From contig NC_007426.1 in the NCBI RefSeq assembly GCF_000026045.1, forward strand, positions 2,356,001 through 2,420,000: a stretch of 64,000 nucleotides of DNA. Reading direction: 5' to 3'. Position 1 is the stretch's first letter, and each line of letters opens with the position of its first letter. The translations under genes and the position numbers were made by a program. The DNA comes from Natronomonas pharaonis DSM 2160 (GTDB lineage: Archaea; Halobacteriota; Halobacteria; Halobacteriales; Haloarculaceae). Of this stretch, positions 1 to 7,635 are shown piece by piece. The notes beneath the pieces are model-generated. The model did not search any database. It was not told where the DNA came from and saw nothing but the letters and a program-made list of their open reading frames with translations.

Positions 1-42
1 GACGTAGCGTGCCACCGCGGCTCTGGTTCGGGCGTCGTACAT
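1..42 (-). CDS. N-terminal start of an unidentified protein (partial)
   Basis: An ATG on the minus strand at 42 opens a frame (MYDARTRAAVARYV) that runs off the window edge. An AT-rich stretch near 86-96 could be its TATA element. Only 14 residues are visible, so no product can be named. Confidence 0.3.
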   Translation of the reverse strand, partial: MYDARTRAAVARYV

Positions 43-151
43 ATCCCTCGAAAGCCGATACGCGGTTATCGAATGTAAGGCTTTTTCTAAATATCACACA
101 TGTATGGACAGTCAAAGAGGAAATGGCGTTAGTAACAGACTATTTTCCACA

Positions 152-718
152 TTAACCTTCGAAGTCTCGACGCATTGCGATTTCGAACCACGGGCAGAGC
201 CGTAGCTGTCGGTACCAGCGCTGATTCTCATAGAGGCGTTCGTAGGGAGCCCAAAGCACTCCGGCCACCTCTTCTTCGTCAGGGTCGAGCGAGACGTCGT
301 CGAGCGTGCACTGCAGGACCGAACAGACCTCCCATTCGAGGCCTGCATCCAGATAATACCGCTTGTACTCGAACTTGTCTGTCACCCGGAGGTCACTGTA
401 CTGGTCGGGGGTGACTCCCAGTTCCTCTTCGAGCCGTTCTCGGGTTGCTTCGAGTTGCGTCTGTCCCTCGACGGGATGCGAGGCCACGGTGCCGTCCCAA
501 TGGGTGTCCCACAGGCGCTTTGTCGGCGCACGCTGAGCGAGCAGAACGTTGCCGTCGCCATCGAAAACGAGCACCGTAAACGCCCGGTGGCGGATGCCGT
601 CGCCAGTGTGAGCGTCGAGGCGGTTGACAGTCCCTGCGGCGTTGTCGTCGCTGTCGACAGCGATGACATCTTGCCCGGCGTTCGGGTGGTCGGCCGTCTC
701 GGCGTCGGTCGTATCCAT
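152..718 (-). CDS. idi: Isopentenyl-diphosphate isomerase-like NUDIX protein
   Basis: A 188-aa NUDIX protein resembling type 1 isopentenyl-diphosphate isomerase, which interconverts IPP and DMAPP for archaeal lipids. It shows the Nudix-like helix (GQTQLEATRERLEEELG) and an EVC motif corresponding to the active-site glutamate region of the bacterial enzyme. The usual catalytic-cysteine motif (NSVCGHP in E. coli) reads GTVASHP here, so alanine sits where cysteine is expected; isomerase activity is therefore uncertain and it may be another NUDIX hydrolase. The start at 718 gives a clean N-terminus (MDTTDAE); an in-frame start at 745 would add nine residues. It follows the lrp gene on the same strand by 57 bp. 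Confidence 0.75.
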   Translation of the reverse strand: MDTTDAETADHPNAGQDVIAVDSDDNAAGTVNRLDAHTGDGIRHRAFTVLVFDGDGNVLLAQRAPTKRLWDTHWDGTVASHPVEGQTQLEATRERLEEELGVTPDQYSDLRVTDKFEYKRYYLDAGLEWEVCSVLQCTLDDVSLDPDEEEVAGVLWAPYERLYENQRWYRQLRLCPWFEIAMRRDFEG

Positions 719-775
719 GCCCCATCCGACGGGCGGGGCCACCAAGGGCGCTTCGGCTTCATGGGTGGCGTGCCG

Positions 776-1189
776 CTATCCGCGGCGCTCGGCGAGAATG
801 AGTCGGGTCTTCGTCGAGACGACCTCGTCGAGTTCGCGGGCACGAGTAATGAGGTCATTCAGTGTGCCCGTGTCCGTCGTGTCGACGACGACGACGACGT
901 CTTCCTCACCGGAAACCTGCCAAACGAAGTCGACCTCGCGCCACTCGGTCATCCGGTCGGCGATGTCGCCGGTATCGACATCCACAGCGACGCTGATTTC
1001 TATCATCGCCTTCACGTTCCCGGTACGGGTTGCGATGGTGAACCGCTCGATAATTCCCTCTTCGAGCAGTCGCTCGACGCGGTTGCGAACCGTCCCCTCC
1101 GACGTGCCGACCTGTTCGGCGATTTCGGTGTAGGGGGTCCGGGAGTCGCGCCGGAGGATGGCGAGTATCTCTCTGTCGAGGTCGTCCAT
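776..1189 (-). CDS. Lrp/AsnC-family transcription regulator
   Basis: A 137-aa regulator. Residues 1-50 form the AsnC helix-turn-helix (MDDLDREILAILRRDSR... TEIAEQVGTSEGTVRNRVERL), and residues 60-130 look like the ligand-binding RAM domain. It is divergent from carA, with a near-perfect 17-nt palindrome in the shared 102-bp intergenic region, suggesting autoregulation and control of carA. The effector is unknown; an amino acid or nucleotide-related ligand is inferred from the family and the neighbour. Confidence 0.9.
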   Translation of the reverse strand: MDDLDREILAILRRDSRTPYTEIAEQVGTSEGTVRNRVERLLEEGIIERFTIATRTGNVKAMIEISVAVDVDTGDIADRMTEWREVDFVWQVSGEEDVVVVVDTTDTGTLNDLITRARELDEVVSTKTRLILAERRG

Positions 1190-1224
1190 CGAGATTCGTG
1201 GGTTGCGGCCGCCGGCACTTACCG

Positions 1225-1241
1225 ATTACGAATTTCGTAAT
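1225..1241. promoter_or_regulatory. Palindromic operator candidate between lrp and carA
   Basis: ATTACGAA-T-TTCGTAAT is a perfect 8-bp inverted repeat around one base, 36 bp upstream of the lrp start and 51 bp upstream of the carA start. A half-site-like CTCGTAAT recurs at 1286-1293, touching the carA ATG. This is typical of Lrp-family operators; binding is inferred. Confidence 0.6.
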
Positions 1242-1257
1242 GAGGCTTCGAACACAA

Positions 1258-1267
1258 GCGTTAATGC
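1258..1267 (+). promoter_or_regulatory. TATA element of carA
   Basis: The AT-rich GCGTTAATGC lies about 27 bp before the carA ATG, the spacing expected for a leaderless haloarchaeal transcript. Confidence 0.45.
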
Positions 1268-1291
1268 GGGGTATAGCATACGCATCTCGTA

Positions 1292-2350
1292 ATGACGGAC
1301 GCCTACGTGGCACTGGAAGACGGGCGTGTCGTGGAGGCACGCGCCCGTGCTCCCGGCCGCACGCGCGGTGAACTGGTTTTCACGACCGCCTACACCGGCT
1401 ACGAGGAATCGCTCACGGATCCGAGCTACGAGGAGCAGATTCTGACCTTCTCGTACCCGCTCATCGGCAACTACGGGGTTCGAGAGGAACGGTTCGAGTC
1501 CGACCGCGTCCACCCCCGTGGCGTCGTCGCCCGCGAGCTAACCGAGGATGTCGCCGAGTGGCTCGAAGACGAAGGCGTGCCGGCCGTCGACGCCCTCGAC
1601 ACGCGCGACCTCGTCACCGGCATCCGAGAGCAGGGAGCGATGAAATGCGGCATCGCTGCCGGCCCGGACGCGACCCCCGAAGACGCGGAGGCCGAACTGG
1701 CTGAGTGCAAGGGGATGAGCGAGCATACGGACATCGGCGGTCAGGTGTCCGTCGACGAACAGCTTACGTTCAACGCCGACGGTGACGGGCCGACTGTCGC
1801 GCTCGTCGACTGCGGGGCGAAAGGCTCCATCATCGACTCGCTCGTCGACCGCGGTGCTACTGTCGAGATGCTACCCTACGACGCGACGGCCGATGATGTC
1901 AAGGCTGTCGACCCCGACGTGCTGTTCATCTCCAACGGCCCGGGCGACCCCAAGAACTTCGAGGCAGCGGCCGACCTCGTCGACGAATACGCCGGTAACC
2001 TGCCGCTTGCAGGCATCTGTCTCGGCCAGCAGGTCATCGCTAACGCCCTCGGCGGCGAAACCGAGAAGATGGAGTTCGGCCACCGCGGCGTCAACCAGCC
2101 GGTCATGGACCTCCGGACCGAAAAAGTCGTCATGACGACCCAAAACCACGGCTACACCGTCTCCGAGCCGGGCGAGCTTGATGTCACGCAGGTCAACGTC
2201 AACGACGAGACGCCCGAGGGTCTCGAAAGCGACGAACTCGACATCATCACCCGCCAGTACCACCCCGAAGCCAACCCCGGTCCCCACGACACCCTCGGGT
2301 TCTTCGACGACGTTCTCGGAATGGTCGAGGAGCCGGCGGCAACCCAGTAG
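1292..2350 (+). CDS. carA: Carbamoyl-phosphate synthase small (glutaminase) subunit
   Basis: A 352-aa protein that supplies ammonia from glutamine to the CarB subunit for arginine and pyrimidine synthesis. The N-terminal CPSase small-chain domain (about 1-130; TAYTGYEESLTDPSY) is followed by a class I glutamine amidotransferase domain with the nucleophile motif GICLGQQ and the His/Glu motif YHPEANPGP. The length is normal for the family. It is a single gene here; carB is not in the window. The ATG appears leaderless and lies next to a probable Lrp operator. Confidence 0.97.
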   Translation: MTDAYVALEDGRVVEARARAPGRTRGELVFTTAYTGYEESLTDPSYEEQILTFSYPLIGNYGVREERFESDRVHPRGVVARELTEDVAEWLEDEGVPAVDALDTRDLVTGIREQGAMKCGIAAGPDATPEDAEAELAECKGMSEHTDIGGQVSVDEQLTFNADGDGPTVALVDCGAKGSIIDSLVDRGATVEMLPYDATADDVKAVDPDVLFISNGPGDPKNFEAAADLVDEYAGNLPLAGICLGQQVIANALGGETEKMEFGHRGVNQPVMDLRTEKVVMTTQNHGYTVSEPGELDVTQVNVNDETPEGLESDELDIITRQYHPEANPGPHDTLGFFDDVLGMVEEPAATQ

Positions 2351-2452
2351 CGCCACGGGACGTCTGTTTGGCATCATTTAACAAGAAAAAGAGCTTATTA
2401 GCGCTTTCTATCTATAGATTACGGTCGTTTCGCTCCGGCGATTCGGTTTCGG

Positions 2453-2461
2453 GTTTTTATG
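2453..2461 (+). promoter_or_regulatory. TATA element of the htrII-sop2 operon
   Basis: GTTTTTATG lies about 28 bp before the htrII ATG and is followed by no obvious Shine-Dalgarno sequence, fitting a leaderless message for the two-gene operon. Confidence 0.5.
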
Positions 2462-2484
2462 TGCAGTCGCGTCAATAACGTGCT

Positions 2485-4089
2485 ATGTCGCTGAACGTAT
2501 CACGGCTCCTTCTCCCCGGCCGTGTCCGGCACAGTTATACGGGGAAAATGGGTGCCACCTTCGCCTTTGTCGGCGCGTTAACGGTGCTCTTCGGAGCCAT
2601 CGCATACGGTGAGGTAACCGCCGCCGCCGCGACCGGCGATGCCGCAGCCGTACAGGAGGCGGCAGTATCGGCCATTCTCGGGCTCATCATCCTGCTCGGG
2701 ATCAACCTCGGGCTCGTTGCTGCCACGCTGGGCGGTGACACCGCCGCCTCGCTTTCAACGCTGGCCGCGAAGGCCTCGCGGATGGGCGACGGCGACCTCG
2801 ATGTCGAGCTTGAGACCCGTCGCGAGGACGAAATCGGCGACCTCTATGCGGCCTTCGACGAGATGCGCCAGTCGGTGCGGACATCGCTGGAGGACGCCAA
2901 GAACGCTCGCGAGGACGCAGAGCAGGCACAAAAGCGGGCAGAGGAGATCAACACGGAACTACAGGCCGAAGCCGAGCGCTTCGGCGAGGTGATGGACCGC
3001 TGTGCCGACGGCGACTTTACCCAGCGGCTCGACGCCGAAACGGACAACGAAGCAATGCAGTCCATCGAGGGGTCATTTAACGAGATGATGGACGGCATCG
3101 AGGCGCTTGTCGGGCGCATCGAGCGCTTCGCCGACGCAGTCTCCGAAGACGCAGAAGCCGTCCGTGCGAACGCCGAATCGGTCATGGAGGCCAGCGAGGA
3201 CGTAAACCGCGCCGTCCAGAACATCTCCGATGCGGCCGGCGACCAGACCGAAACCGTCCAGCAGATCGCACTGGAGATGGACGATGTCTCGGCGACAACC
3301 GAAGAGGTCGCCGCCAGTGCCGACGACATCGCCAAGACGGCTCGGCAGGCCGCCGAAACGGGCGAAGCCGGGCGGGAGACCGCCGAGACGGCCATCACCG
3401 AGATGAACGAGGTCGAGTCGAGGACCGAACAGGCAGTCGCGTCAATGGAAGAGCTCAACGAAGACGTCCGCGAGATCGGCGAGGTCTCCGAGATGATTGC
3501 GGATATCGCCGAGCAGACGAACATCCTCGCGCTGAACGCCTCTATCGAGGCAGCACGGGCGGACGGCAACAGCGAGGGCTTCGCGGTCGTCGCCGACGAG
3601 GTCAAGGCGCTCGCCGAGGAGACGAAGGCAGCGACCGAGGAAATCGACGACCTCATCGGGACCGTCCAAGACAGAACACAGACGACGGTCGACGACATCC
3701 GCGAGACAAGCGACCAAGTTTCGGAGGGCGTCGAGACGGTCGAAGATACCGTCGACGCTCTCGAACGTATTGTCGACAGCGTCGAGCGGACCAACGACGG
3801 GATTCAAGAGATCAACCAGTCGACAGACGCACAGGCTGACGCCGCACAGAAGGCAACAACGATGGTCGAAGATATGGCTGCGACATCCGAACAGACTGCA
3901 AGCGACGCCGAGACGGCCGCAGAAACGACGGAGACACAGGCCGAGTCTGTCAAAGAGGTCTTCGACCTCATCGATGGCCTCTCCGAGCAGGCCGACACGC
4001 TCAGCGAGACGCTCCGTCGGACTGACACCGAAGAGGCGTCAGCAGCCGACCTCGATGACCAGCCGACGCTCGCGGCGGGGGATGATTAA
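2485..4089 (+). CDS. htrII: Sensory rhodopsin II transducer HtrII
   Basis: A 534-aa methyl-accepting transducer that forms a 2:2 membrane complex with sensory rhodopsin II and relays blue-light signals to CheA for photophobic responses. Two transmembrane helices lie near residues 22-44 and 60-83, followed by HAMP repeats (about 84-220), coiled coil and the signalling hairpin tip ([19 protein letters not shown]). Length and sequence agree with the known N. pharaonis HtrII as I recall it. Its stop is two bases before the sop2 start, so the two are co-transcribed, transducer first. Confidence 0.98.
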   Translation: MSLNVSRLLLPGRVRHSYTGKMGATFAFVGALTVLFGAIAYGEVTAAAATGDAAAVQEAAVSAILGLIILLGINLGLVAATLGGDTAASLSTLAAKASRMGDGDLDVELETRREDEIGDLYAAFDEMRQSVRTSLEDAKNAREDAEQAQKRAEEINTELQAEAERFGEVMDRCADGDFTQRLDAETDNEAMQSIEGSFNEMMDGIEALVGRIERFADAVSEDAEAVRANAESVMEASEDVNRAVQNISDAAGDQTETVQQIALEMDDVSATTEEVAASADDIAKTARQAAETGEAGRETAETAITEMNEVESRTEQAVASMEELNEDVREIGEVSEMIADIAEQTNILALNASIEAARADGNSEGFAVVADEVKALAEETKAATEEIDDLIGTVQDRTQTTVDDIRETSDQVSEGVETVEDTVDALERIVDSVERTNDGIQEINQSTDAQADAAQKATTMVEDMAATSEQTASDAETAAETTETQAESVKEVFDLIDGLSEQADTLSETLRRTDTEEASAADLDDQPTLAAGDD

Positions 4090-4091
4090 CG

Positions 4092-4811
4092 ATGGTGGGA
4101 CTTACGACCCTCTTTTGGCTCGGCGCAATCGGCATGCTCGTCGGCACGCTCGCGTTCGCGTGGGCCGGCCGTGACGCCGGAAGCGGCGAGCGACGGTACT
4201 ACGTGACACTTGTCGGCATCAGTGGTATCGCAGCAGTCGCCTACGCCGTTATGGCGCTGGGTGTCGGCTGGGTTCCCGTGGCCGAACGGACTGTTTTCGT
4301 CCCCCGGTACATCGACTGGATTCTCACAACCCCGCTCATCGTCTACTTCCTCGGGCTGCTTGCGGGGCTTGATAGTCGGGAGTTCGGCATCGTCATCACG
4401 CTCAACACCGTGGTCATGCTCGCCGGCTTCGCCGGGGCGATGGTGCCCGGTATCGAGCGCTACGCGCTGTTCGGCATGGGGGCGGTCGCATTCATCGGAC
4501 TGGTCTACTACCTCGTCGGGCCGATGACCGAAAGCGCCAGCCAGCGGTCCTCCGGAATCAAGTCGCTGTACGTCCGCCTCCGAAACCTGACGGTCGTCCT
4601 CTGGGCGATTTATCCGTTCATCTGGCTGCTTGGACCGCCGGGCGTGGCGCTGCTGACACCGACTGTCGACGTGGCGCTTATCGTCTACCTTGACCTCGTC
4701 ACGAAGGTCGGGTTCGGCTTCATCGCACTCGATGCTGCGGCGACACTTCGGGCCGAACACGGCGAATCGCTCGCTGGCGTCGATACTGACACGCCTGCGG
4801 TCGCCGACTAA
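4092..4811 (+). CDS. sop2: Sensory rhodopsin II
   Basis: A 239-aa seven-helix retinal protein, the receptor for photophobic phototaxis in blue-green light. The sequence agrees with the N. pharaonis SRII known from crystallography: the counterion D75 lies in RYIDWILTTP, and the retinal Schiff-base lysine K205 in LDLVTKVGFG, preceded by T204. It is the second gene of the htrII operon, two bases after the transducer stop. Confidence 0.98.
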   Translation: MVGLTTLFWLGAIGMLVGTLAFAWAGRDAGSGERRYYVTLVGISGIAAVAYAVMALGVGWVPVAERTVFVPRYIDWILTTPLIVYFLGLLAGLDSREFGIVITLNTVVMLAGFAGAMVPGIERYALFGMGAVAFIGLVYYLVGPMTESASQRSSGIKSLYVRLRNLTVVLWAIYPFIWLLGPPGVALLTPTVDVALIVYLDLVTKVGFGFIALDAAATLRAEHGESLAGVDTDTPAVAD

Positions 4812-4958
4812 AAAGCGCCTGTTTTTCCGCGAACGTCCCGTCGTTATAGGCTGAGCAGGCGCAATACCACGTCGTTCACGGCGTGGATACGCGCCGTCGC
4901 TCTGGGAATCATCTCCATTCAAACACTTGCTCTGAGTTTCCCACAGTAACGTTTTATT

Positions 4959-5035
4959 GACAGGCCGCCTTACCAAACAGTAGGAATCGGTCGGAACGGA
5001 GCGGATTCCGTCCCGTCCTACAGAGGCGGCCTGTC
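4959..5035. repeat. 77-nt inverted-repeat structure
   Basis: GACAGGCCGCCT at 4959-4970 is exactly complementary to AGGCGGCCTGTC at 5024-5035. TAGGA/TCCTA (4981/5016) and GGAA-type blocks inside can extend the fold. It lies within the 549-bp gene-free stretch between sop2 and hmgB, and may be the outer end of the decayed transposon whose other end is at 5180-5363, or a terminator-like fold downstream of sop2. Confidence 0.55.
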
Positions 5036-5179
5036 CGCCCACATCAATGAGACAATATCTGGAACGTGGTCACGAACATCGGATGCTCGAAACGTCCGAT
5101 CCATGGTGACTGCGGTTGCAGAATTTCCGCTACCGTGAATTCCGGTGACGCCTGCTGGCGTCCCCACGGCAAAAACAAC

Positions 5180-5363
5180 GTTGGGACGCCAAATATGACT
5201 GAGGATACACGTAACGGCGGCTTGGCACTGCCCGCAGTCCAGCCCGCTTCAGATCGTGAGCATCCCGCCGGATTCGTACCGGGATGATGCTCGGTTGGAC
5301 TGCAAACCTGAAACTCCCAACTGCGGTCGGGATTCCTCCGCCTTCACGCGGAGGAGGATGTCA
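5180..5363 (+). mobile_element. Relic of an IS200/IS605 (TnpB-type) element end
   Basis: The segment contains a TnpB C-terminus-like remnant (frame reading LDCKPETPNCGRDSSAF) and ends in a hairpin (CCTCCGC/GCGGAGG, about 5334-5355) followed by AGGATGTCAA. The minus-strand segment at 62037-62180 shares blocks in the same order (ACGGCGGCTTGGC, GACTGCAAACCTGAAAC, GGGATTCC, terminal hairpin, GTCAA). This layout matches the 3' end of haloarchaeal tnpB genes, where the guide RNA is encoded. No intact tnpA or tnpB is present. Confidence 0.6.
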
Positions 5364-6698
5364 ATCTACGTAGCGGTACTGCCGTTCGCCCATTCGCCCC
5401 CAGCCGTCGAAGACGAACTCCGAGTCAGGGGCCGTGAACTCCTCGACGGCCGTCTCCTCGTCGTAGTTGTGGGCGTCGTGGACGTCCTCGTACTCCTCGA
5501 AATCGAGGTCGTAGCGGGAGTCGAGCTGCTCGTCGATGTTCAGCGCATCGAGCTCAGCCTCCCAGCCGTCCTGTATCGTCTCGACGTGAATCTCCGCCTG
5601 CGCGCCGGAGCCGTAGGAGCCGACGAGTAGCTGGTCGCCGACGGCGTCCTCGCCGGCCTCGGCAAGGGCCTTCAGTCCCGACACACGGGCGACGTGGACG
5701 GAGCCGGTGTACCAGTTGCCGACCTGCCGGGAAATCGAAAGGGTCGGGTTGATAGTCCGGTCGTACCACTCCTGATACCGGTCGGTTTCCTTGAGCGCGT
5801 CGGTGTACTCCGACAGCGCCTCGCGGTATTGTTCCTCGTCGTCGAAGCCCTCCGGCCGCGGCTGGCGACCGATGTCGTCAGCGAGTGCGTCTTCGATGTC
5901 CGTGTCGCGGATGATGTGCCGGTAGGCGAGCACTGCCGCCTTCCGGACCATCCCGGGGAACGGCGTGTGGAACGGCCCGAGTCGGAAGTCGTCGGGGTGG
6001 ATGTCGCCGCCGACGCGCTGGTAATCAATCATCGCCTCGCGCATCCGGGCGAGATAGACGTTCACCGAGCGCTTGCCGTCAACGCTGGGGAACTGCTGTT
6101 GTGGCTTGAGGAAGTCAGTCTCGTCGGCCGAGCCGAAGCCCTGTGCCTTCGACAGTTCGACTAAGTCCGGGTCCTCGTCGATGAGCATCGCGACCGCGCC
6201 AGCGCCCTGTGTCGACTCGCCGGGGTCGTCACGAGCGTACAGCGCCGTATCAGTCGCGACGACAATCGCCGCCCGTCCGCGGTTGCGGCCCGCGCGAATC
6301 CAGTTGTAAGCGTCGTCGATGCTCTGTGTGCCGGCCACGCAGGCGAACTTGCGCTCGCCCTTGTTGGCGTGATGGAAGTCGCCCTCGAAGACCTGTTCGA
6401 GACAGCCCGCGATATACGTCGAGACGGGCTTGGAGTGGTCGAAGGCCGACTCAGTGGCGACGTCGATACGGCCGATGTCGTCCGGTTCCAACTCTTTCCG
6501 CTCCATCAGCCGATGGGCGGCGTTGGCCCCCATCGTCACGATGTCCTCGTACGTATCGGGGAACGAACTGGCGTGGAGGCCGAGCCCCTTCGTGTACTTT
6601 TCCGGCGCGTCGTCCATCGCCGGCGCGAACGTCTCCGCGAGGTCGAGTTTGAGCTTCCCGGTGTGAATCTCGATGGCGTCGATGCCTACGCTCGTCAT
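5361..6698 (-). CDS. hmgB: Hydroxymethylglutaryl-CoA synthase
   Basis: A 445-aa thiolase-fold enzyme that condenses acetyl-CoA with acetoacetyl-CoA, the first committed step of the mevalonate route to isoprenoid lipids. Visible motifs include the acyl-cysteine region FACVAGTQS, the FHTPFPGM histidine motif and GNWYTGSVHVA. The start at 6698 (MTSVGIDAIEIHTG) matches the usual archaeal N-terminus; the longer frame to 6803 adds an unrelated leader and would include the promoter. The stop codon (5361-5363) overlaps the terminal bases of a transposon relic on the other strand. Confidence 0.96.
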   Translation of the reverse strand: MTSVGIDAIEIHTGKLKLDLAETFAPAMDDAPEKYTKGLGLHASSFPDTYEDIVTMGANAAHRLMERKELEPDDIGRIDVATESAFDHSKPVSTYIAGCLEQVFEGDFHHANKGERKFACVAGTQSIDDAYNWIRAGRNRGRAAIVVATDTALYARDDPGESTQGAGAVAMLIDEDPDLVELSKAQGFGSADETDFLKPQQQFPSVDGKRSVNVYLARMREAMIDYQRVGGDIHPDDFRLGPFHTPFPGMVRKAAVLAYRHIIRDTDIEDALADDIGRQPRPEGFDDEEQYREALSEYTDALKETDRYQEWYDRTINPTLSISRQVGNWYTGSVHVARVSGLKALAEAGEDAVGDQLLVGSYGSGAQAEIHVETIQDGWEAELDALNIDEQLDSRYDLDFEEYEDVHDAHNYDEETAVEEFTAPDSEFVFDGWGRMGERQYRYVD

Positions 6699-6719
6699 AC
6701 CTGCCGTGTCGTACCGGTG

Positions 6720-6734
6720 GTATAATATTTTGTC
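6720..6734 (-). promoter_or_regulatory. TATA element of hmgB
   Basis: On the minus strand AAAATATTATACC centres about 27 bp before the 6698 start and supports that start over the longer frame. Confidence 0.5.
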
Positions 6735-6774
6735 GATGGGTACTTCGACGATTGACGAATTAGTGGGCCGAACG

Positions 6775-6795
6775 TTTGTATGCGAAGAATACAAA
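6775..6795. promoter_or_regulatory. Inverted repeat, possible antitoxin operator
   Basis: TTTGTAT and ATACAAA flank a 7-nt centre directly upstream of the ATG at 6804. RHH antitoxins usually bind such repeats to repress their own operon; this use is inferred from position only. Confidence 0.4.
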
Positions 6796-6803
6796 GTAAA
6801 CAT

Positions 6804-7094
6804 ATGGGGACGATATCAGCCAGAGTGCCGGACGAGCTAGAATCCGAGCTTGAGGCATACCTCGAATCCGAGACACTCGACCGGAGTACGGCAGTCAGAA
6901 AGCTCCTCTCGGAAGGACTCGAGCAGTGGCGACGCGAGCAAGCACTCGAAGCGCTCGAAGCCGGCGAGATGACGGTCAGTGCCGCTGCCGAGCAGGCTGG
7001 CCTCTCAGTCTGGGAACTAGCCCGGCTTGCCGAGGAACATGACATCACGTGGGTCGACAGCGACCACCTCGAAGCGGACCTCGAATCGCTGTAG
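6804..7094 (+). CDS. Antitoxin-like protein (ribbon-helix-helix plus UPF0175-like)
   Basis: A 96-aa protein. The first ~45 residues look like a ribbon-helix-helix DNA-binding domain (MGTISARVPDELESELEAY). The second half (MTVSAAAEQAGLSVWELARL) is the predicted helix-turn-helix of UPF0175 proteins, which pair with DUF3368 PIN proteins. The start at 6804 is preferred to 6780 because the RHH strand begins there and an inverted repeat occupies the intervening bases. The next gene starts immediately after its stop. The likely role is the antitoxin of a toxin-antitoxin pair. Confidence 0.75.
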   Translation: MGTISARVPDELESELEAYLESETLDRSTAVRKLLSEGLEQWRREQALEALEAGEMTVSAAAEQAGLSVWELARLAEEHDITWVDSDHLEADLESL

Positions 7095-7604
7095 ATGTGG
7101 GTCTTCGATGCGACGCCGCTCATCTACCTCGCGAAGGCAGAGCAGTTGGAGATGGTAGCGGCGCTCGAAAAACGGTGTGTACTTCCTGGCTCAGTCTATG
7201 AGGAAGTCGTCGAGGCTGGAATCGAACAGGGCTACCCCGACGCCTGTCGAGTTGAACACGCCGTCACGGACGGCACACTGGCCGTCGTCGAAGGAGAGGA
7301 GACACCGCTTTTGGGCCGCCTCAGGGAAGCAGACGGGCTGACTACAGCCGATGCATCGGTGCTTGCCTGTGCCGCCACCCACGATGGCGTTGCCGTAATG
7401 GACGAGTCATATGGTCGGAATATCGCCGCCGCCGAGGGCATCGAGACACGAGGAACGGCGTATCTGGTGCTGTTGGCAGTCAAACGCGGGACCATCGACG
7501 CTGAAGCGGGGCGGGAAGCGATTGATTCGATGCTGGACGCCGGGTGGTACTGTTCGCCCGACGTGTATGGGAAGGTGGTGCGGAAGTTGGAGTCGTTCGA
7601 GTGA
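7095..7604 (+). CDS. PIN-domain protein (DUF3368-like), putative toxin nuclease
   Basis: A 169-aa PIN-domain protein. Acidic residues expected for metal-dependent RNase activity are visible: D5 in MWVFDATPLIYLAK, the glutamates of EEVVEAG, and aspartates in TTADASVLACA and AVMDESYGRN. Its ATG directly follows the antitoxin stop (TAG-ATG), so it is translationally coupled. It resembles DUF3368 proteins associated with UPF0175 partners; the RNA target is unknown. Confidence 0.75.
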   Translation: MWVFDATPLIYLAKAEQLEMVAALEKRCVLPGSVYEEVVEAGIEQGYPDACRVEHAVTDGTLAVVEGEETPLLGRLREADGLTTADASVLACAATHDGVAVMDESYGRNIAAAEGIETRGTAYLVLLAVKRGTIDAEAGREAIDSMLDAGWYCSPDVYGKVVRKLESFE

Positions 7605-7635
7605 GCTATCGACCGGTTCAAATCGATTGCCAATA

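Noticed and set aside
5066-5287. A 73-aa frame upstream of the transposon relic end
   Set aside because: Cys/Gly/Arg composition unlike haloarchaeal proteins; it overlaps the decayed element and is better explained as part of it.
6699-6803. N-terminal extension of HMG-CoA synthase
   Set aside because: The added 35 residues are not family-like and would contain the TATA element at about 6726; the start at 6698 fits the leaderless pattern.
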